Assembly: GCF_003071065.1 (NCBI RefSeq)
Contig: NZ_QCXX01000003.1
Span: forward strand, 822,687-886,686
Reading direction: 5' to 3'
DNA: 64,000 nucleotides
Source of the DNA: Sphingobacterium athyrii
Lineage (GTDB): Bacteria; Bacteroidota; Bacteroidia; Sphingobacteriales; Sphingobacteriaceae
Part shown: positions 36,820 to 45,405 of the stretch, one piece after another
Layout: each line of letters opens with the position of its first letter
How positions within the stretch are numbered: the first letter of the stretch is position 1
Translations under genes and position numbers: made by a program
Notes under the pieces: model-generated
Databases searched by the model: none
Told to the model about the DNA's origin: nothing
What the model saw: only the letters and a program-made list of their open reading frames with translations

Positions 36820-38187
36820 TTAAATGGTTGGTATTGGCTTTTTGGTTATGTCAACAAACTCTAACAGATCTTTTAGATATTTTTCTGTCTGTTCAATTGA
36901 GGCATGTCTATTTGCTTTCATTATTTCCGCAACTGTCCATCCTGATAAAGATTTCTTCACATTACTAAAGTGCTTGAAACTATATAAGGTGTAACCTTTT
37001 TTGTGTAAATCGAGTTTCTTTAAAATCGACATTAACCTTTTATATGGCCTATTTGGATGGTAAGGAATAGTGCCATACAGTTGATCATCATTACAGAAAA
37101 GATGGTATTCACCATCTATGTCACGAAATTGTTCTAATAATTTCTTAAATTCATCTGCTATATGTACGAAGCCATCTTTTTTATTCTTACTTATATATGA
37201 TGGTACGAGAATTTGATTTTTGTCTAAATCATAATGTTTACGCTTCAATTGCATCAGTTCCCCTGGACGGATACATGTGTAATAAATTGATCTAGTAAAT
37301 AATGCAAGCATCTTATCCTTATTTACGGCTTCCATTATTAGTTTGAAGTCCTCATCTGTGAATACTCTATGACTTTCTGTCTTAGGGACAAATTTAGTTT
37401 TGATTGACGCAAAATGATTTTCGCTTACATACTTTTCTAATTTTAAAAATTCATACAGCCCATAATAGATACCTTTGGCATTGTTGAATGTTTTTGGAGC
37501 CCACTTGTTTGAATTAGAAACTTCGTTCATAAACTTAATTATGTCATTGTCCTGTATATCACATACTTTCTTTTCATTGAAGTAATTTGATATAAAAGCG
37601 AGCTTAGAGGAATAAGATTGAATCGTTTTTTTTCGACTTCCTTTAATTTTATGATATTCAACGAAAGCATCTACCGCTTCAATCATAGATATGTTTACCA
37701 CACTCCTACGAAGCTTTTCATTTCCAACCTCATCAAAAGGATTCCATCCTCCCTCCAACAGCTCCCGATACGTTTCGCAAAGCAACTGAGCGGCCTCCTC
37801 TTTGTCATTGGGATCTTTAATTCTGTTGATATCACCAGTAATGCGTTTTCTTTCCATTGAATTTGACGATGGATTGAACGCTTGAAAGCTAATGTACCAT
37901 GTTTGTTTAGCTTGTTCCTTTTTTTTAGTACTTCCTTTGGGTACTTCGGTGATTTGCTTACCTCTTTTAATCTCGGGATTAGTATATTTGAATTCCATTT
38001 TCTCAAATATACCATCATTTTTTGAAAGTGGCAGAGTTTTGTCAGAGTTTGTCTTGTTACTGTTTTCAAGTGTCTGATTTACAGTTTCATTTTTGATATG
38101 GGTTGCGAATCCCTCCCTTTCCGCTGAACGAAGAGCAACTGTAAAAAGTTGCTCTTTTGCGTTTAAAGGCACTTTTCTCTTATTCAT
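36820..38187 (-). CDS. Tyrosine recombinase (element integrase)
   Basis: The 455-residue protein has a core-binding region (about 165-260) and a catalytic domain with R307 (TCIRPGELMQL), a lysine in the beta hairpin (SKNKKDGF), YSFKH (402-406) in place of the usual HxxRH, H428 (NRHAS) and the nucleophile Y437 (EKYL). The YSFKH variant is common among Bacteroidota integrases. The first 28 codons lie inside the right attachment repeat. A second start at 37998 (MEFKYTNPEIKRG) would avoid it and fits the usual N-terminus better. The protein catalyses integration and excision of the element. Confidence 0.9.
   Translation of the reverse strand: MNKRKVPLNAKEQLFTVALRSAEREGFATHIKNETVNQTLENSNKTNSDKTLPLSKNDGIFEKMEFKYTNPEIKRGKQITEVPKGSTKKKEQAKQTWYISFQAFNPSSNSMERKRITGDINRIKDPNDKEEAAQLLCETYRELLEGGWNPFDEVGNEKLRRSVVNISMIEAVDAFVEYHKIKGSRKKTIQSYSSKLAFISNYFNEKKVCDIQDNDIIKFMNEVSNSNKWAPKTFNNAKGIYYGLYEFLKLEKYVSENHFASIKTKFVPKTESHRVFTDEDFKLIMEAVNKDKMLALFTRSIYYTCIRPGELMQLKRKHYDLDKNQILVPSYISKNKKDGFVHIADEFKKLLEQFRDIDGEYHLFCNDDQLYGTIPYHPNRPYKRLMSILKKLDLHKKGYTLYSFKHFSNVKKSLSGWTVAEIMKANRHASIEQTEKYLKDLLEFVDITKKPIPTI
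38030..38049 (+). promoter_or_regulatory. Candidate right arm-type recombinase site
   Basis: GGCAGAGTTTTGTCAGAGTT repeats the left-end sequence at 25731-25750, in the same orientation with two changes, 56 bp inside the right repeat. Confidence 0.5.
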
Positions 38188-38199
38188 ATGATATAAATT
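38106..38199 (+). repeat. Right attachment repeat
   Basis: This 94-bp direct repeat of 25616-25709 differs at three positions. It carries the tRNA-like tail and terminator hairpin and also contains the first 28 codons of the integrase frame on the minus strand. The bases on its left again do not form a tRNA body. Confidence 0.8.
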
Positions 38200-38449
38200 G
38201 GATCAAGCAGAATTCTTGGGGGGAATTGAAAAAATACTTAGTTTAGTGTTTTTAAAAACTAGAGAACACTTGGAAGCTGCCGAATGTAAATTATTATCCT
38301 TGTTAATGCCCGAAGGGCTATTAGAATATTTTCAGATTTTAGAAGTAGATCAGGTAGAAAATCAACTTCATATCTATTTAGATGAGCTTAATATTGCTCC
38401 AGCGGGTTATGAAAATAGTAACCTAGAATCAAAAGGTTTTATGCCTTAA
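38198..38449 (+). pseudogene. Remnant of an ISAon1-type transposase N-terminal ORF
   Basis: The 83-residue frame (no ATG, TTG start) contains ECKLLSLLMPEGLLEYFQIL and NQLHIYLDELNIAP, the pattern of the first ORF in ISAon1-type insertion sequences. The second, catalytic ORF is absent, so this is a remnant next to the element end. Confidence 0.6.
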
Positions 38450-38470
38450 TATTGGAACCACCAATTTAAC

Positions 38471-38661
38471 GGCACATAACAAGGGTTTGGCGTAATGGCG
38501 GGTTGAAGTGCAAAAAACGCTTTTTTTACGAAACGTAATCGAAACCCAGCGAATTGTAAATCGTTTGCCATTGAAACATAAAATACCTTAATTTTAAAAC
38601 GGTAGCAAACGGCAGTAAATAATTAAAAACGACAAAGTTGCGCCAATCTGCAAGTTGTGCG
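38471..38661 (+). repeat. Cassette-site-like palindromic spacer A
   Basis: It begins GCACATAACAAGGGTTTGGCG and ends CGCCAATCTGCAAGTTGTGCG. The outer GCACA(T)AAC/GTTGTGC and inner TTTGGCG/CGCCAA pair, leaving a long loop with internal repeats. This is the R''-L''-loop-L'-R' layout of integron attC sites. Spacers C and E have closely similar loops. Confidence 0.55.
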
Positions 38662-38705
38662 TCACTTTACCGACACCGCTTAGACCAAATAACTAATTAG
38701 AAATT

Positions 38706-39215
38706 ATGAATATAACAGAACTTATAAACTTAATCAAGCAGGACGAGAACTGCGAGGTCAGACCAGCGAACAAGGAAATTGCTTTACCGACAAATATTCC
38801 TGACGACTTAAAAGAATTTTACGAATTGACAGACGGAATTAAATTGTTTGAAAGCAAACCATACGGAATAACGATTGTAGGAAGAGAGGAGTTTATTCCG
38901 ACAAATAAATACTTATACCCAAAAGATGATGTTATTTGGGAAGAGCTTGAAGGCGAAGTTTGTAATGAATGGTATTTGATAGCAAAAGTTGATGAAATGA
39001 GCCAATATATCAGCATCGACTTGACAAACGAACGAAATGGACAATGTTATGACAGCTTCTACGAAACTCATTCATTACAAGGCGACTCTGCAATTGTTGC
39101 GAAAAATTTCACTGAACTATTGAAAAATTTATACGCAAATAAAGGAAAGCATTGGTATTGGCTACAAGAAGACTTCGAAAAATTAGGAGATGCTTATGAC
39201 GAACCAATTATATAA
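38706..39215 (+). CDS. SMI1/KNR4 (SUKH) family protein
   Basis: The 169-residue protein is of the SUKH type: LPTNIPDDLKEFYELTDGIK, a central acidic turn and a C-terminal NFTELLKNLY helix. These are immunity proteins against polymorphic toxins. No toxin gene is adjacent. It occupies cassette unit 1 between spacers A and B. Confidence 0.75.
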   Translation: MNITELINLIKQDENCEVRPANKEIALPTNIPDDLKEFYELTDGIKLFESKPYGITIVGREEFIPTNKYLYPKDDVIWEELEGEVCNEWYLIAKVDEMSQYISIDLTNERNGQCYDSFYETHSLQGDSAIVAKNFTELLKNLYANKGKHWYWLQEDFEKLGDAYDEPII

Positions 39216-39244
39216 AACCAAATTTCGGTGGACAAAAAAGCGAA

Positions 39245-39376
39245 CGGCTAACAAGGGTTTTGCAATAGTAGGGCGAAACCAAAGTTCAACGGCAGTTTTT
39301 CAATTAAACTTTATTAATAAATTCAGTTTTTGTGCTTCGACTACTCCACCATCGCAAAGCCCCGAAACGTTAGCGG
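39245..39376 (+). repeat. Cassette-site-like palindromic spacer B
   Basis: GCTAACAAGGGTTTTGCAAT at the start pairs with ATCGCAAAGCCCCGAAACGTTAGC-type sequence at the end: outer GCTAAC/GTTAGC and inner TTTTGC/GCAAA. The loop holds further A/T-rich palindromes. It lies 30 bp after the SUKH stop. Confidence 0.6.
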
Positions 39377-39417
39377 TAATGCTTGACCGACCGCAACCTG
39401 ACTAACAATAACACAAA

Positions 39418-40047
39418 ATGAAAACAGAAATTTTAGAAAAAATAAGACAACTTGGAGGAAATATTGACAACGTTAAAGGAAACTCATTAGCGGAAGATAT
39501 TCTTTCCATAACTTTTGACACTGTACTTTATCAAAAACCAGAAGACACGCCTTGGCAAACAGCCGAACAAGCAGAACCAATTTATGGAATTGGGGCGTTT
39601 ATCAATGAGAACGAAGAACTATTTAACAGAGACAAACAAGCACTTTATGACAAAATTATAGAAAAATATTTTTGTTTGACAAAAGAAGGCTACGGACAAA
39701 TATTTTGGCAACCGAGACTTTTTACACCTTTTAAAGAAGGAACAGACGACTTTGAAGAATGGAATATTGATTTCACCGACGAAGAAGAAACTGATTTAAG
39801 TGAAATAATAAAAGTAACTAACGACAAAACGCCAGACTTTATTGAACTATTTTATAGTTATGGTTTTCCAGACAATTATTACATCTGTTTAACAGACCCA
39901 AACCCAGAAAACCCAACTCTCTTTGGAACTGACCACGAAGTATTTTTTAGAGAAGTAACTAACGAAGGAAATCTGGAAGATTTTATAAATACATTTATGA
40001 CAAAAGACGAACTTTTAGAAATTGTGAAAAAACGAATTGAAAAATAG
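39418..40047 (+). CDS. Hypothetical acidic protein (SUKH-like?)
   Basis: The 209-residue protein is acidic with no membrane helix. It contains IYGIGAFINENEELFNRDKQ and FIELFYSYGFPDNYYICLTD, and ends with a helix (TKDELLEIVKKRIEK). The pattern resembles SUKH-like immunity proteins, but I cannot confirm that. It is cassette unit 2: its upstream box GTTAGCGGTA and downstream box TACCGCCAAC are complementary at 9 of 10 positions. Confidence 0.5.
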   Translation: MKTEILEKIRQLGGNIDNVKGNSLAEDILSITFDTVLYQKPEDTPWQTAEQAEPIYGIGAFINENEELFNRDKQALYDKIIEKYFCLTKEGYGQIFWQPRLFTPFKEGTDDFEEWNIDFTDEEETDLSEIIKVTNDKTPDFIELFYSYGFPDNYYICLTDPNPENPTLFGTDHEVFFREVTNEGNLEDFINTFMTKDELLEIVKKRIEK

Positions 40048-40050
40048 CAC

Positions 40051-40228
40051 TACCGCCAACAAGGGTGTTGCATCAGGCGGGCTGAAGTGCAAAAAACGCT
40101 TTTTTTACGAAACGTAATCGAAACCCAGCGTTTGCCATTGAAACATAAAATACCTTAATTTTAAAACGGTAGCAAACGACAGTGAATAAATAAAAACGAC
40201 AAAGTTGCGCCAATCTGCAAGTTACCCG
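40051..40228 (+). repeat. Cassette-site-like palindromic spacer C
   Basis: It starts TACCGCCAACAAGGGTGTTG and ends CAATCTGCAAGTTACCCG. The loop nearly repeats that of spacer A, including GTGCAAAAAACGCTTTTTTT and ACGGTAGCAAACG. It begins 4 bp after the stop of the previous gene. Confidence 0.6.
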
Positions 40229-40262
40229 TAACTTTATTGACCAACAACATTGAGTAACCAAT

Positions 40263-40898
40263 ATGACAACAAAAAAATACGCAGACGAATTTTATAAGAA
40301 AACTAAAAGTATTCGCAACATAATGGTTGAGAAAATGTTTAGTGACTATGTTTTATATAGAAATGGGAAAAGAATTGGAGTTCTTTTTGATAATAAACTA
40401 TTATTAATTTCTACAGAAAATTTAAAAAAAATATTTCCAAATGCAATTGAAGAGAAAACTTTCGATTGGGGCTATTACAAACTAATACAAATTGAATATA
40501 ATGACAATTTTGAATTGTTAGAGAAAGCCATTATTACTACTTATGATGACTTATACTTTCAAAAAGACTTTGTAACTGACATTTCTTATCTTTTTAAAGT
40601 TAATAGAAGTTATCAAGACAGCATTACAAAAATATATAATTTACACATCACGTTTTTACGGTTTTGTTATGACAAAGGACTTCTGAAAATAAACCCACTT
40701 GATAAACAAGACAGAATATTGCATATGAACTTTTTAAATAACGACCTGACAGAAAGTGGAACAAAAATATTCTACGAATTATACAATAAATGGCTTGTTT
40801 ACACAGACAAAAATGATGATAAAACAGACGAACGGATTATTAATACAAAAATGCTTGAAAAATATTATTTGGGTTTAAATGACAAAATGAAAATCTAA
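40263..40898 (+). CDS. TfoX N-terminal-domain-like protein
   Basis: Residues 15-100 resemble the TfoX/Sxy N-terminal domain: RNIMVEKMFSDYVLYRNGKR, IGVLFDNKLLLIST. The C-terminal half is a helical extension not seen in TfoX proteins. A role in competence cannot be assumed; such stand-alone domains are often of unknown function. It is cassette unit 3 (boundary boxes GTTACCCGTA and TGCAGGTAAC). Confidence 0.5.
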   Translation: MTTKKYADEFYKKTKSIRNIMVEKMFSDYVLYRNGKRIGVLFDNKLLLISTENLKKIFPNAIEEKTFDWGYYKLIQIEYNDNFELLEKAIITTYDDLYFQKDFVTDISYLFKVNRSYQDSITKIYNLHITFLRFCYDKGLLKINPLDKQDRILHMNFLNNDLTESGTKIFYELYNKWLVYTDKNDDKTDERIINTKMLEKYYLGLNDKMKI

Positions 40899-40914
40899 CT
40901 AATAACAAAAAGCT

Positions 40915-40976
40915 GCAGGTAACAAGGGTTTTGCAATAGTGGGGCGAAACTGCAAAGCGCCGAAACGCTACCTGTA
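40915..40976 (+). repeat. Cassette-site-like palindromic spacer D (compact)
   Basis: GCAGGTAACAAGGGTTTTGC at the start and GCAAAGCGCCGAAACGCTACCTG-like sequence at the end pair at GGTA/TACC and TTTTGC/GCAAA. At 62 bp it is the shortest copy, close to the size of mobile-integron attC sites. Confidence 0.65.
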
Positions 40977-41001
40977 ATTGTACAAAACCAAAGTGAAAAT
41001 T

Positions 41002-41895
41002 ATGATACTTAATAACCAAGCAAAAATTGGACTTTTTGAAAAAAACTTACAGAATGAAAAAGGACTTTTTCTTTTTGATTTCAAGACCAATGAAAAAAAA
41101 ATTTTAGAAGAGTATTTAGATTGGAAGCCTAAAAGTATTTCGCCAGACGGTAGAAAAATAGCAATCACAATTAGTTCACAACAAACAAAATTGGAAAAAA
41201 CTGACTTGCTGGTAATAGAGCACGATACTAATACTGTTCTTCTGAATACTTATAAATATTATGTTTACGATGTAGCGTTTGATCTGAGGGGAAGTAAATT
41301 GTTAGTGGTCGCAAATAACAAAAAACCTTTTTGCATTGACTTAATTAAAAACGAAATAATTGCGGAACTTCCTAAGCTAATCAGACTTTACAAAGGAGAT
41401 TTAGATTTACAAAACGACACTTTTCTAGCTCCTTGCGAGCAAAAAAAAGATACTTGCTATTTGTTCAATTTTAAAACAGGAGAAACGGATGTTCAAAAAT
41501 TTGGAACAAAGGAAAAAATTAGTCGAGTTAAGTATTCTGTTGATCTTACTTCTATATATGTTATTACGGAAACGAACATTTTGTATTGTTTCGACCGAAA
41601 TTTTAAAATAGAATGGAGTAGAGATTTTAATAGCATAGGACGAATTAATTCTTCTGAAATTTTTTCAACAGAATATGGAAATTATATAGCAGTCTATTCT
41701 ACTTCTACCAAAACAAATAATTGGGGTGCCGAATTTGTAATAAATAGTGAAAATGGAGAACTAATTAATCAAATTGAAGGAAATCAATTTAGAGGAAGAT
41801 TTGCTACCAATTATTTTGACAATAAAGTTTTGTTACATACATTTAAGACCATAGATTTATTAACTGGAGAAGTTTCTGAGAACCAAGTGATTTAA
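41002..41895 (+). CDS. WD40-like beta-propeller protein
   Basis: Start chosen at the ATG at 41002; the longer TTG frame would begin in spacer D. The 297-residue product is made of propeller-like blades with WKPKSISPDGRKIAITISS, VAFDLRGSKLLVVANNKK and similar repeats, and has no signal peptide. It is cassette unit 4, with boundary boxes GCTACCTGTA (40967) and TACAGGTAAC (41904). Confidence 0.6.
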   Translation: MILNNQAKIGLFEKNLQNEKGLFLFDFKTNEKKILEEYLDWKPKSISPDGRKIAITISSQQTKLEKTDLLVIEHDTNTVLLNTYKYYVYDVAFDLRGSKLLVVANNKKPFCIDLIKNEIIAELPKLIRLYKGDLDLQNDTFLAPCEQKKDTCYLFNFKTGETDVQKFGTKEKISRVKYSVDLTSIYVITETNILYCFDRNFKIEWSRDFNSIGRINSSEIFSTEYGNYIAVYSTSTKTNNWGAEFVINSENGELINQIEGNQFRGRFATNYFDNKVLLHTFKTIDLLTGEVSENQVI

Positions 41896-41903
41896 AAAAG
41901 CAA

Positions 41904-41913
41904 TACAGGTAAC
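41904..41913 (+). repeat. Terminal cassette boundary box
   Basis: TACAGGTAAC matches the reverse complement of GCTACCTGTA (40967-40976) at 9 of 10 positions. The rest of the spacer is missing or worn beyond this box. Confidence 0.55.
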
Positions 41914-41962
41914 TTTTTTCCGTTTCCTAAAATTGCTAACATCTGATAAAAATTCAATCCAA

Positions 41963-41998
41963 TAAAAAAACCGTCCCAAATTTTAGTATTGAGACAGC
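41963..41998 (-). terminator. Terminator of the MFS exporter gene
   Basis: On the minus strand CTGTCTCAA pairs with TTGGGACGG (with G-T pairs) and is followed by TTTTTTT. It lies about 75 bp beyond the stop. Confidence 0.65.
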
Positions 41999-42072
41999 TT
42001 CTTTTTTTAACATATAGAAATCTTGGAATTGCAACAAAAAAACTGGAGATTATTATTGCATTTTTTTAATCT

Positions 42073-43299
42073 TTAGCTTTTTTTTTCACTTTTTTGTCGA
42101 AAAGCAAAATATATAATAATTACACTAATAAACATTAAAATGGATGCTAGAAAAAATGGTGCTCCTGAAAATTGAAATGGTGCTTTATCATGAGTGAAAT
42201 AATAAAATAAGTTTGTCATAATTGGAGGCCCCAAAATAGAAGTAGCGCTCACCAAACTTGACAATGCTCCCTGCAGTTCACCCTGTTCATTGGCAGGAAC
42301 ATTTTTACTGATTATTGATTGAAGTGCGGGCCCGCAGATTCCACCTAAGGAATAGGGAACGAGAAAAACAAACATCATCCATCCTTGATTAGTAAACGCA
42401 AAGAGCATTAAACCTAATGCATAAAATAGCAACCCAAAATATACACTTTTATGTTCTCCTAATTTTGGAGTTGTCCATCTAATTAGAATTCCCTGTACTA
42501 AGCCAAGCAATAAACCAAGAAAACCAAGCGATAGACCTACAGTTCTTTCCGTCCAATTAAATTTATACATAGTAAAAAAATGCCAATTGCTTTGTACAGC
42601 GTGGAGGGCAACATAGACCAAAATTAAAGCAATGACGAGATTCGATATTTTTGACTGTTTTATTAAAAAATTAATTGCTCCAATAGGGTTTGCACGTTTC
42701 CAGTTAAATGACCGACGTTTATCTTTTTCTAAACTTTCTGGTAGTATAAGCAGGCCGTAAAGAAAATTCACCATGCATAATATAGCAGCGAAATAAAAGG
42801 GAACTCTTGCTCCATAATGTCCAAGTAAACCGCCTACTACCGGACCTATAATAAACCCTAATCCAAAAGCTGCGCCGATTAAGCCAAAATTTCTAGTTCT
42901 ATCTTCATCGGTAGATATGTCAGCTATATATGCACTAGCTGTTGAAATACTAGCCCCAGTAAGGCCGGCAATAATTCTTCCAAAAAACAACCACCCAATA
43001 GAAGGCGCTAGTGCTAATAGTACATAATCAATAGCAAATCCAAAAAGAGAAATTAAAATAACTGGGCGTCTTCCATACTTATCACTAAGATTACCAACTA
43101 TAGGTGCAAATATAAATTGCGTAATAGCATAAGTGAAGCCAAGCCAACCTCCATATTTTGCCGCTTCGCTAAGGTCACTATTAATAAGTTCTCCAATGAG
43201 TTTAGGGACCACGGGAAGTATAATTCCCCAACCTGTAATATCTATCAACAACGTGATAAATATAAATCCAATAGCTGCTTTTTTACCTGTTTTTTTCAT
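42073..43299 (-). CDS. Tetracycline-resistance-type MFS exporter
   Basis: The 408-residue protein has 12 membrane helices and the MFS motif A GNLSDKYGRRPVIL after helix 2, with helix-5 motif GAAFGLGFIIGPVVGGLLG. The overall sequence (start GFIFITLLIDITGWGIILP) is that of TCR/Tet-type drug:H+ antiporters, but substrate specificity cannot be read from it. A divergent or upstream AraC gene (44293-43421) is transcribed in the same direction, 120 bp away. Confidence 0.85.
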   Translation of the reverse strand: MKKTGKKAAIGFIFITLLIDITGWGIILPVVPKLIGELINSDLSEAAKYGGWLGFTYAITQFIFAPIVGNLSDKYGRRPVILISLFGFAIDYVLLALAPSIGWLFFGRIIAGLTGASISTASAYIADISTDEDRTRNFGLIGAAFGLGFIIGPVVGGLLGHYGARVPFYFAAILCMVNFLYGLLILPESLEKDKRRSFNWKRANPIGAINFLIKQSKISNLVIALILVYVALHAVQSNWHFFTMYKFNWTERTVGLSLGFLGLLLGLVQGILIRWTTPKLGEHKSVYFGLLFYALGLMLFAFTNQGWMMFVFLVPYSLGGICGPALQSIISKNVPANEQGELQGALSSLVSATSILGPPIMTNLFYYFTHDKAPFQFSGAPFFLASILMFISVIIIYFAFRQKSEKKS

Positions 43300-43420
43300 G
43301 TTGTAAAATTAAACAGAGATAAAATGCAAGTATTGACAATTTAATGGTGTTTACGTACAATCTGAAAGCTAATAATGTTCAGCTATCCGTAAATAGTTTA
43401 GAAATAAAGAATACAAATTA

Positions 43421-44293
43421 TTATTCGTTTCTATAGGTTTTTGGTGACACTCCCACTATTCTTTTAAAATATCTGCAAAAGACACTTGTTTCTTCGAAAT
43501 GAAGCTCATTGCTAATTTCTTTAATTGATAAATTAGAAGATTTCAATAGAGTTTTAGCATTTAGAATTGTGATATGATCAATCCACTGTAATGCAGATTT
43601 TCCAGTTTTCTGTTTCAGGAAAGTGGAAAGATATTGTGGTGTTAAATGTAGCTTTTTAGCATAAAACACAACGTTTCTTTGTTGGTTAGCATGCTTTGAA
43701 ATTAGTAGATAAAAATCATCTATAATCTCATGTGTCCGGTTTTTCACCAAGCTTTTGCTATTCGGTAAAGAAGAATATACTTCAGAAATCATACTAATTA
43801 GAACCATAACAAGATGTCGAAGCATTTCCGTTTTATTATGGCTAGGTTTTTTATTGTAGAAGTTCTGTATAAGCGTCAATAATTCATTTTGCAACTTTAT
43901 TTCTTCAGGCTGAAGTCTGATAATTGGCTGCCATCTGATTTGGTTGTTCATTATAAACTCACGTAAAATTGGAAATGCTGTAATAAAATCTAAGGAAAGA
44001 CCAATCGTTACAATTTTGGCATCTTCACTCAATGATTTTGTGTCGATCATCAATTGCGGCTGTAAAATAGCAATATCACCTGCGTTTATTTCATGTTCTA
44101 AAAAATGAATCTGTGCTTTCATGGATCCTTGTATCAAGAATCCAAGCAATAAACCATCAAATAGACGGCTATTAGTTGTATATTTCTTTTTTGGATCATT
44201 TTGTTGATTGAGAATAACTATTCCTTCCGTCTTTTTTGAAGAATCAAGATTGTACAATTTATAGACATTCTCTAAAGTTATAAATAGAGCCAT
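43421..44293 (-). CDS. AraC-family transcriptional regulator
   Basis: Start at the second ATG (MALFITLENVYKLYNL). The protein has an N-terminal cupin (LLGFLIQGSMKAQIHFLEHE) and two C-terminal HTHs (VVFYAKKLHLTPQYLSTFLK and LSIKEISNELHFEETSVFCR), ending with GVSPKTYRNE. It lies upstream of the MFS exporter in the same direction and probably controls it. Confidence 0.85.
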   Translation of the reverse strand: MALFITLENVYKLYNLDSSKKTEGIVILNQQNDPKKKYTTNSRLFDGLLLGFLIQGSMKAQIHFLEHEINAGDIAILQPQLMIDTKSLSEDAKIVTIGLSLDFITAFPILREFIMNNQIRWQPIIRLQPEEIKLQNELLTLIQNFYNKKPSHNKTEMLRHLVMVLISMISEVYSSLPNSKSLVKNRTHEIIDDFYLLISKHANQQRNVVFYAKKLHLTPQYLSTFLKQKTGKSALQWIDHITILNAKTLLKSSNLSIKEISNELHFEETSVFCRYFKRIVGVSPKTYRNE

Positions 44294-44320
44294 ATGCAAA
44301 TATCTAAAAAATGAAATCAT

Positions 44321-44645
44321 ATAATAAGTTAATAAGATGCTAAATCAGCAGTATAAGGAAAATTACCTCATTATCAGCAACATAAATCCAAAACACTTTC
44401 CATATCAGTAAAAAAAAGAGTTCGAATAACATCCTGTCAAATTCACTAGACGGAATCCGGCGATTTGATTCAACGTTAGAAAAAGACTAAAAGCTGATAG
44501 TTGGCAAAAATTTTAGACTTACCCATGGTTTGCCCAGCACATCGAAACATTAAAAAACAGTAGCTTTTCAACTGAAGATGAACTAATAAATATATATCCA
44601 GTAAAGAAATTCTTATTTTTATTGCATACAAGAAATTGATCTACA
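44321..44645. other. Spacer without recognised gene
   Basis: Nothing recognisable. Short open pieces on the plus strand do not resemble any family. Confidence 0.3.
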
Positions 44646-45320
44646 ATGATTTCTATGGATAAAATGAAAAATAACGCTCTTAACAAGCTTACCGATGCGG
44701 GTGGTATAGTATTTCTTGTACTATTCCCCCACCTGGTCCCCCTGCCGCTTTATTCTTATTCTATTGTTTGTCTGCTGATGATCTGGTTTCTTCTTCGGAA
44801 AAAAGGCAGGACTTTTCGGGATTTAGGTCTTGCCAAAAGATCTTTTACAAGAAAAGCAATTCTGATCGGTATAATTTCAGCTGTGGTATGGGTGGGTTTT
44901 ATGCAGTTTGTTTACATTCCATTGATAAAAAATCTCTTCGTTGTTCCAGACTATACAGAATATAACTTTATAAGGGGCAGTATGCAAAGATTAATAATGT
45001 ACATTAGCATGGCATGGCTTGTAGGCGGGTTTTACGAAGAGATTGTATTTCGTGGCTTTATCCAATCCATATTCGAAAAAACGTTTTTCAAAAATTCAAG
45101 TATAGCCCTCAGTATTACTGCAACCAGCCTATTATTTGGCCTTTACCATTGGCAACAGGATATTTATGGGATAATAGCAGCGACATTAGGAGGATTTTTC
45201 TGGGGATTTCTATTTAAGAATTTTGATAATAACCTTTGGATAGTTATTTTATCGCATGCAGTATTCGATTCCATTACCTTAGTGCTTATATATACCGGAA
45301 CTTTGGGGAACCTTCTGTAG
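44646..45320 (+). CDS. CPBP-family intramembrane metalloprotease
   Basis: The 224-residue protein has about seven membrane helices and the CPBP motifs: E131-E132 in FYEEIVFRGF, a histidine in FGLYHWQQ and one in ILSHAVFDS. Members act on CAAX-like substrates or lie near bacteriocin-related genes, where they can give immunity. There is no bacteriocin visible here, and the substrate is unknown. Confidence 0.85.
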   Translation: MISMDKMKNNALNKLTDAGGIVFLVLFPHLVPLPLYSYSIVCLLMIWFLLRKKGRTFRDLGLAKRSFTRKAILIGIISAVVWVGFMQFVYIPLIKNLFVVPDYTEYNFIRGSMQRLIMYISMAWLVGGFYEEIVFRGFIQSIFEKTFFKNSSIALSITATSLLFGLYHWQQDIYGIIAATLGGFFWGFLFKNFDNNLWIVILSHAVFDSITLVLIYTGTLGNLL

Positions 45321-45405
45321 GTGGAAAACAAGTCAAAAGAAAGCCGCGAGCTTTGATGTTGATAAGCATTCGAGGTTTCCATATATTGTATAAAATCCAT
45401 TCTTT

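Larger units (their letters stand above)
25616..38199. mobile_element. 12.6-kb integrative element with tyrosine recombinase and defence-like cargo
   Basis: Two 94-bp direct repeats (25616-25709 and 38106-38199, 3 mismatches) bound a segment with a tyrosine-recombinase gene at its right edge. Inside are a helicase-like gene, a RadC-like JAB gene, several element-type hypotheticals and a TIR gene plus a DUF4747-like/4-TM pair. No relaxase, conjugation or capsid gene is seen, so it is either mobilised by other elements or a satellite-like island. Confidence 0.8.

Noticed and set aside
36820..38187. Integrase as the missing integron integrase for the cassette arrays
   Set aside because: It sits at the element's end next to its own att repeats and arm sites and looks like an ordinary Bacteroidota element integrase. 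I see no IntI-specific insertion, so it cannot be claimed for the arrays.
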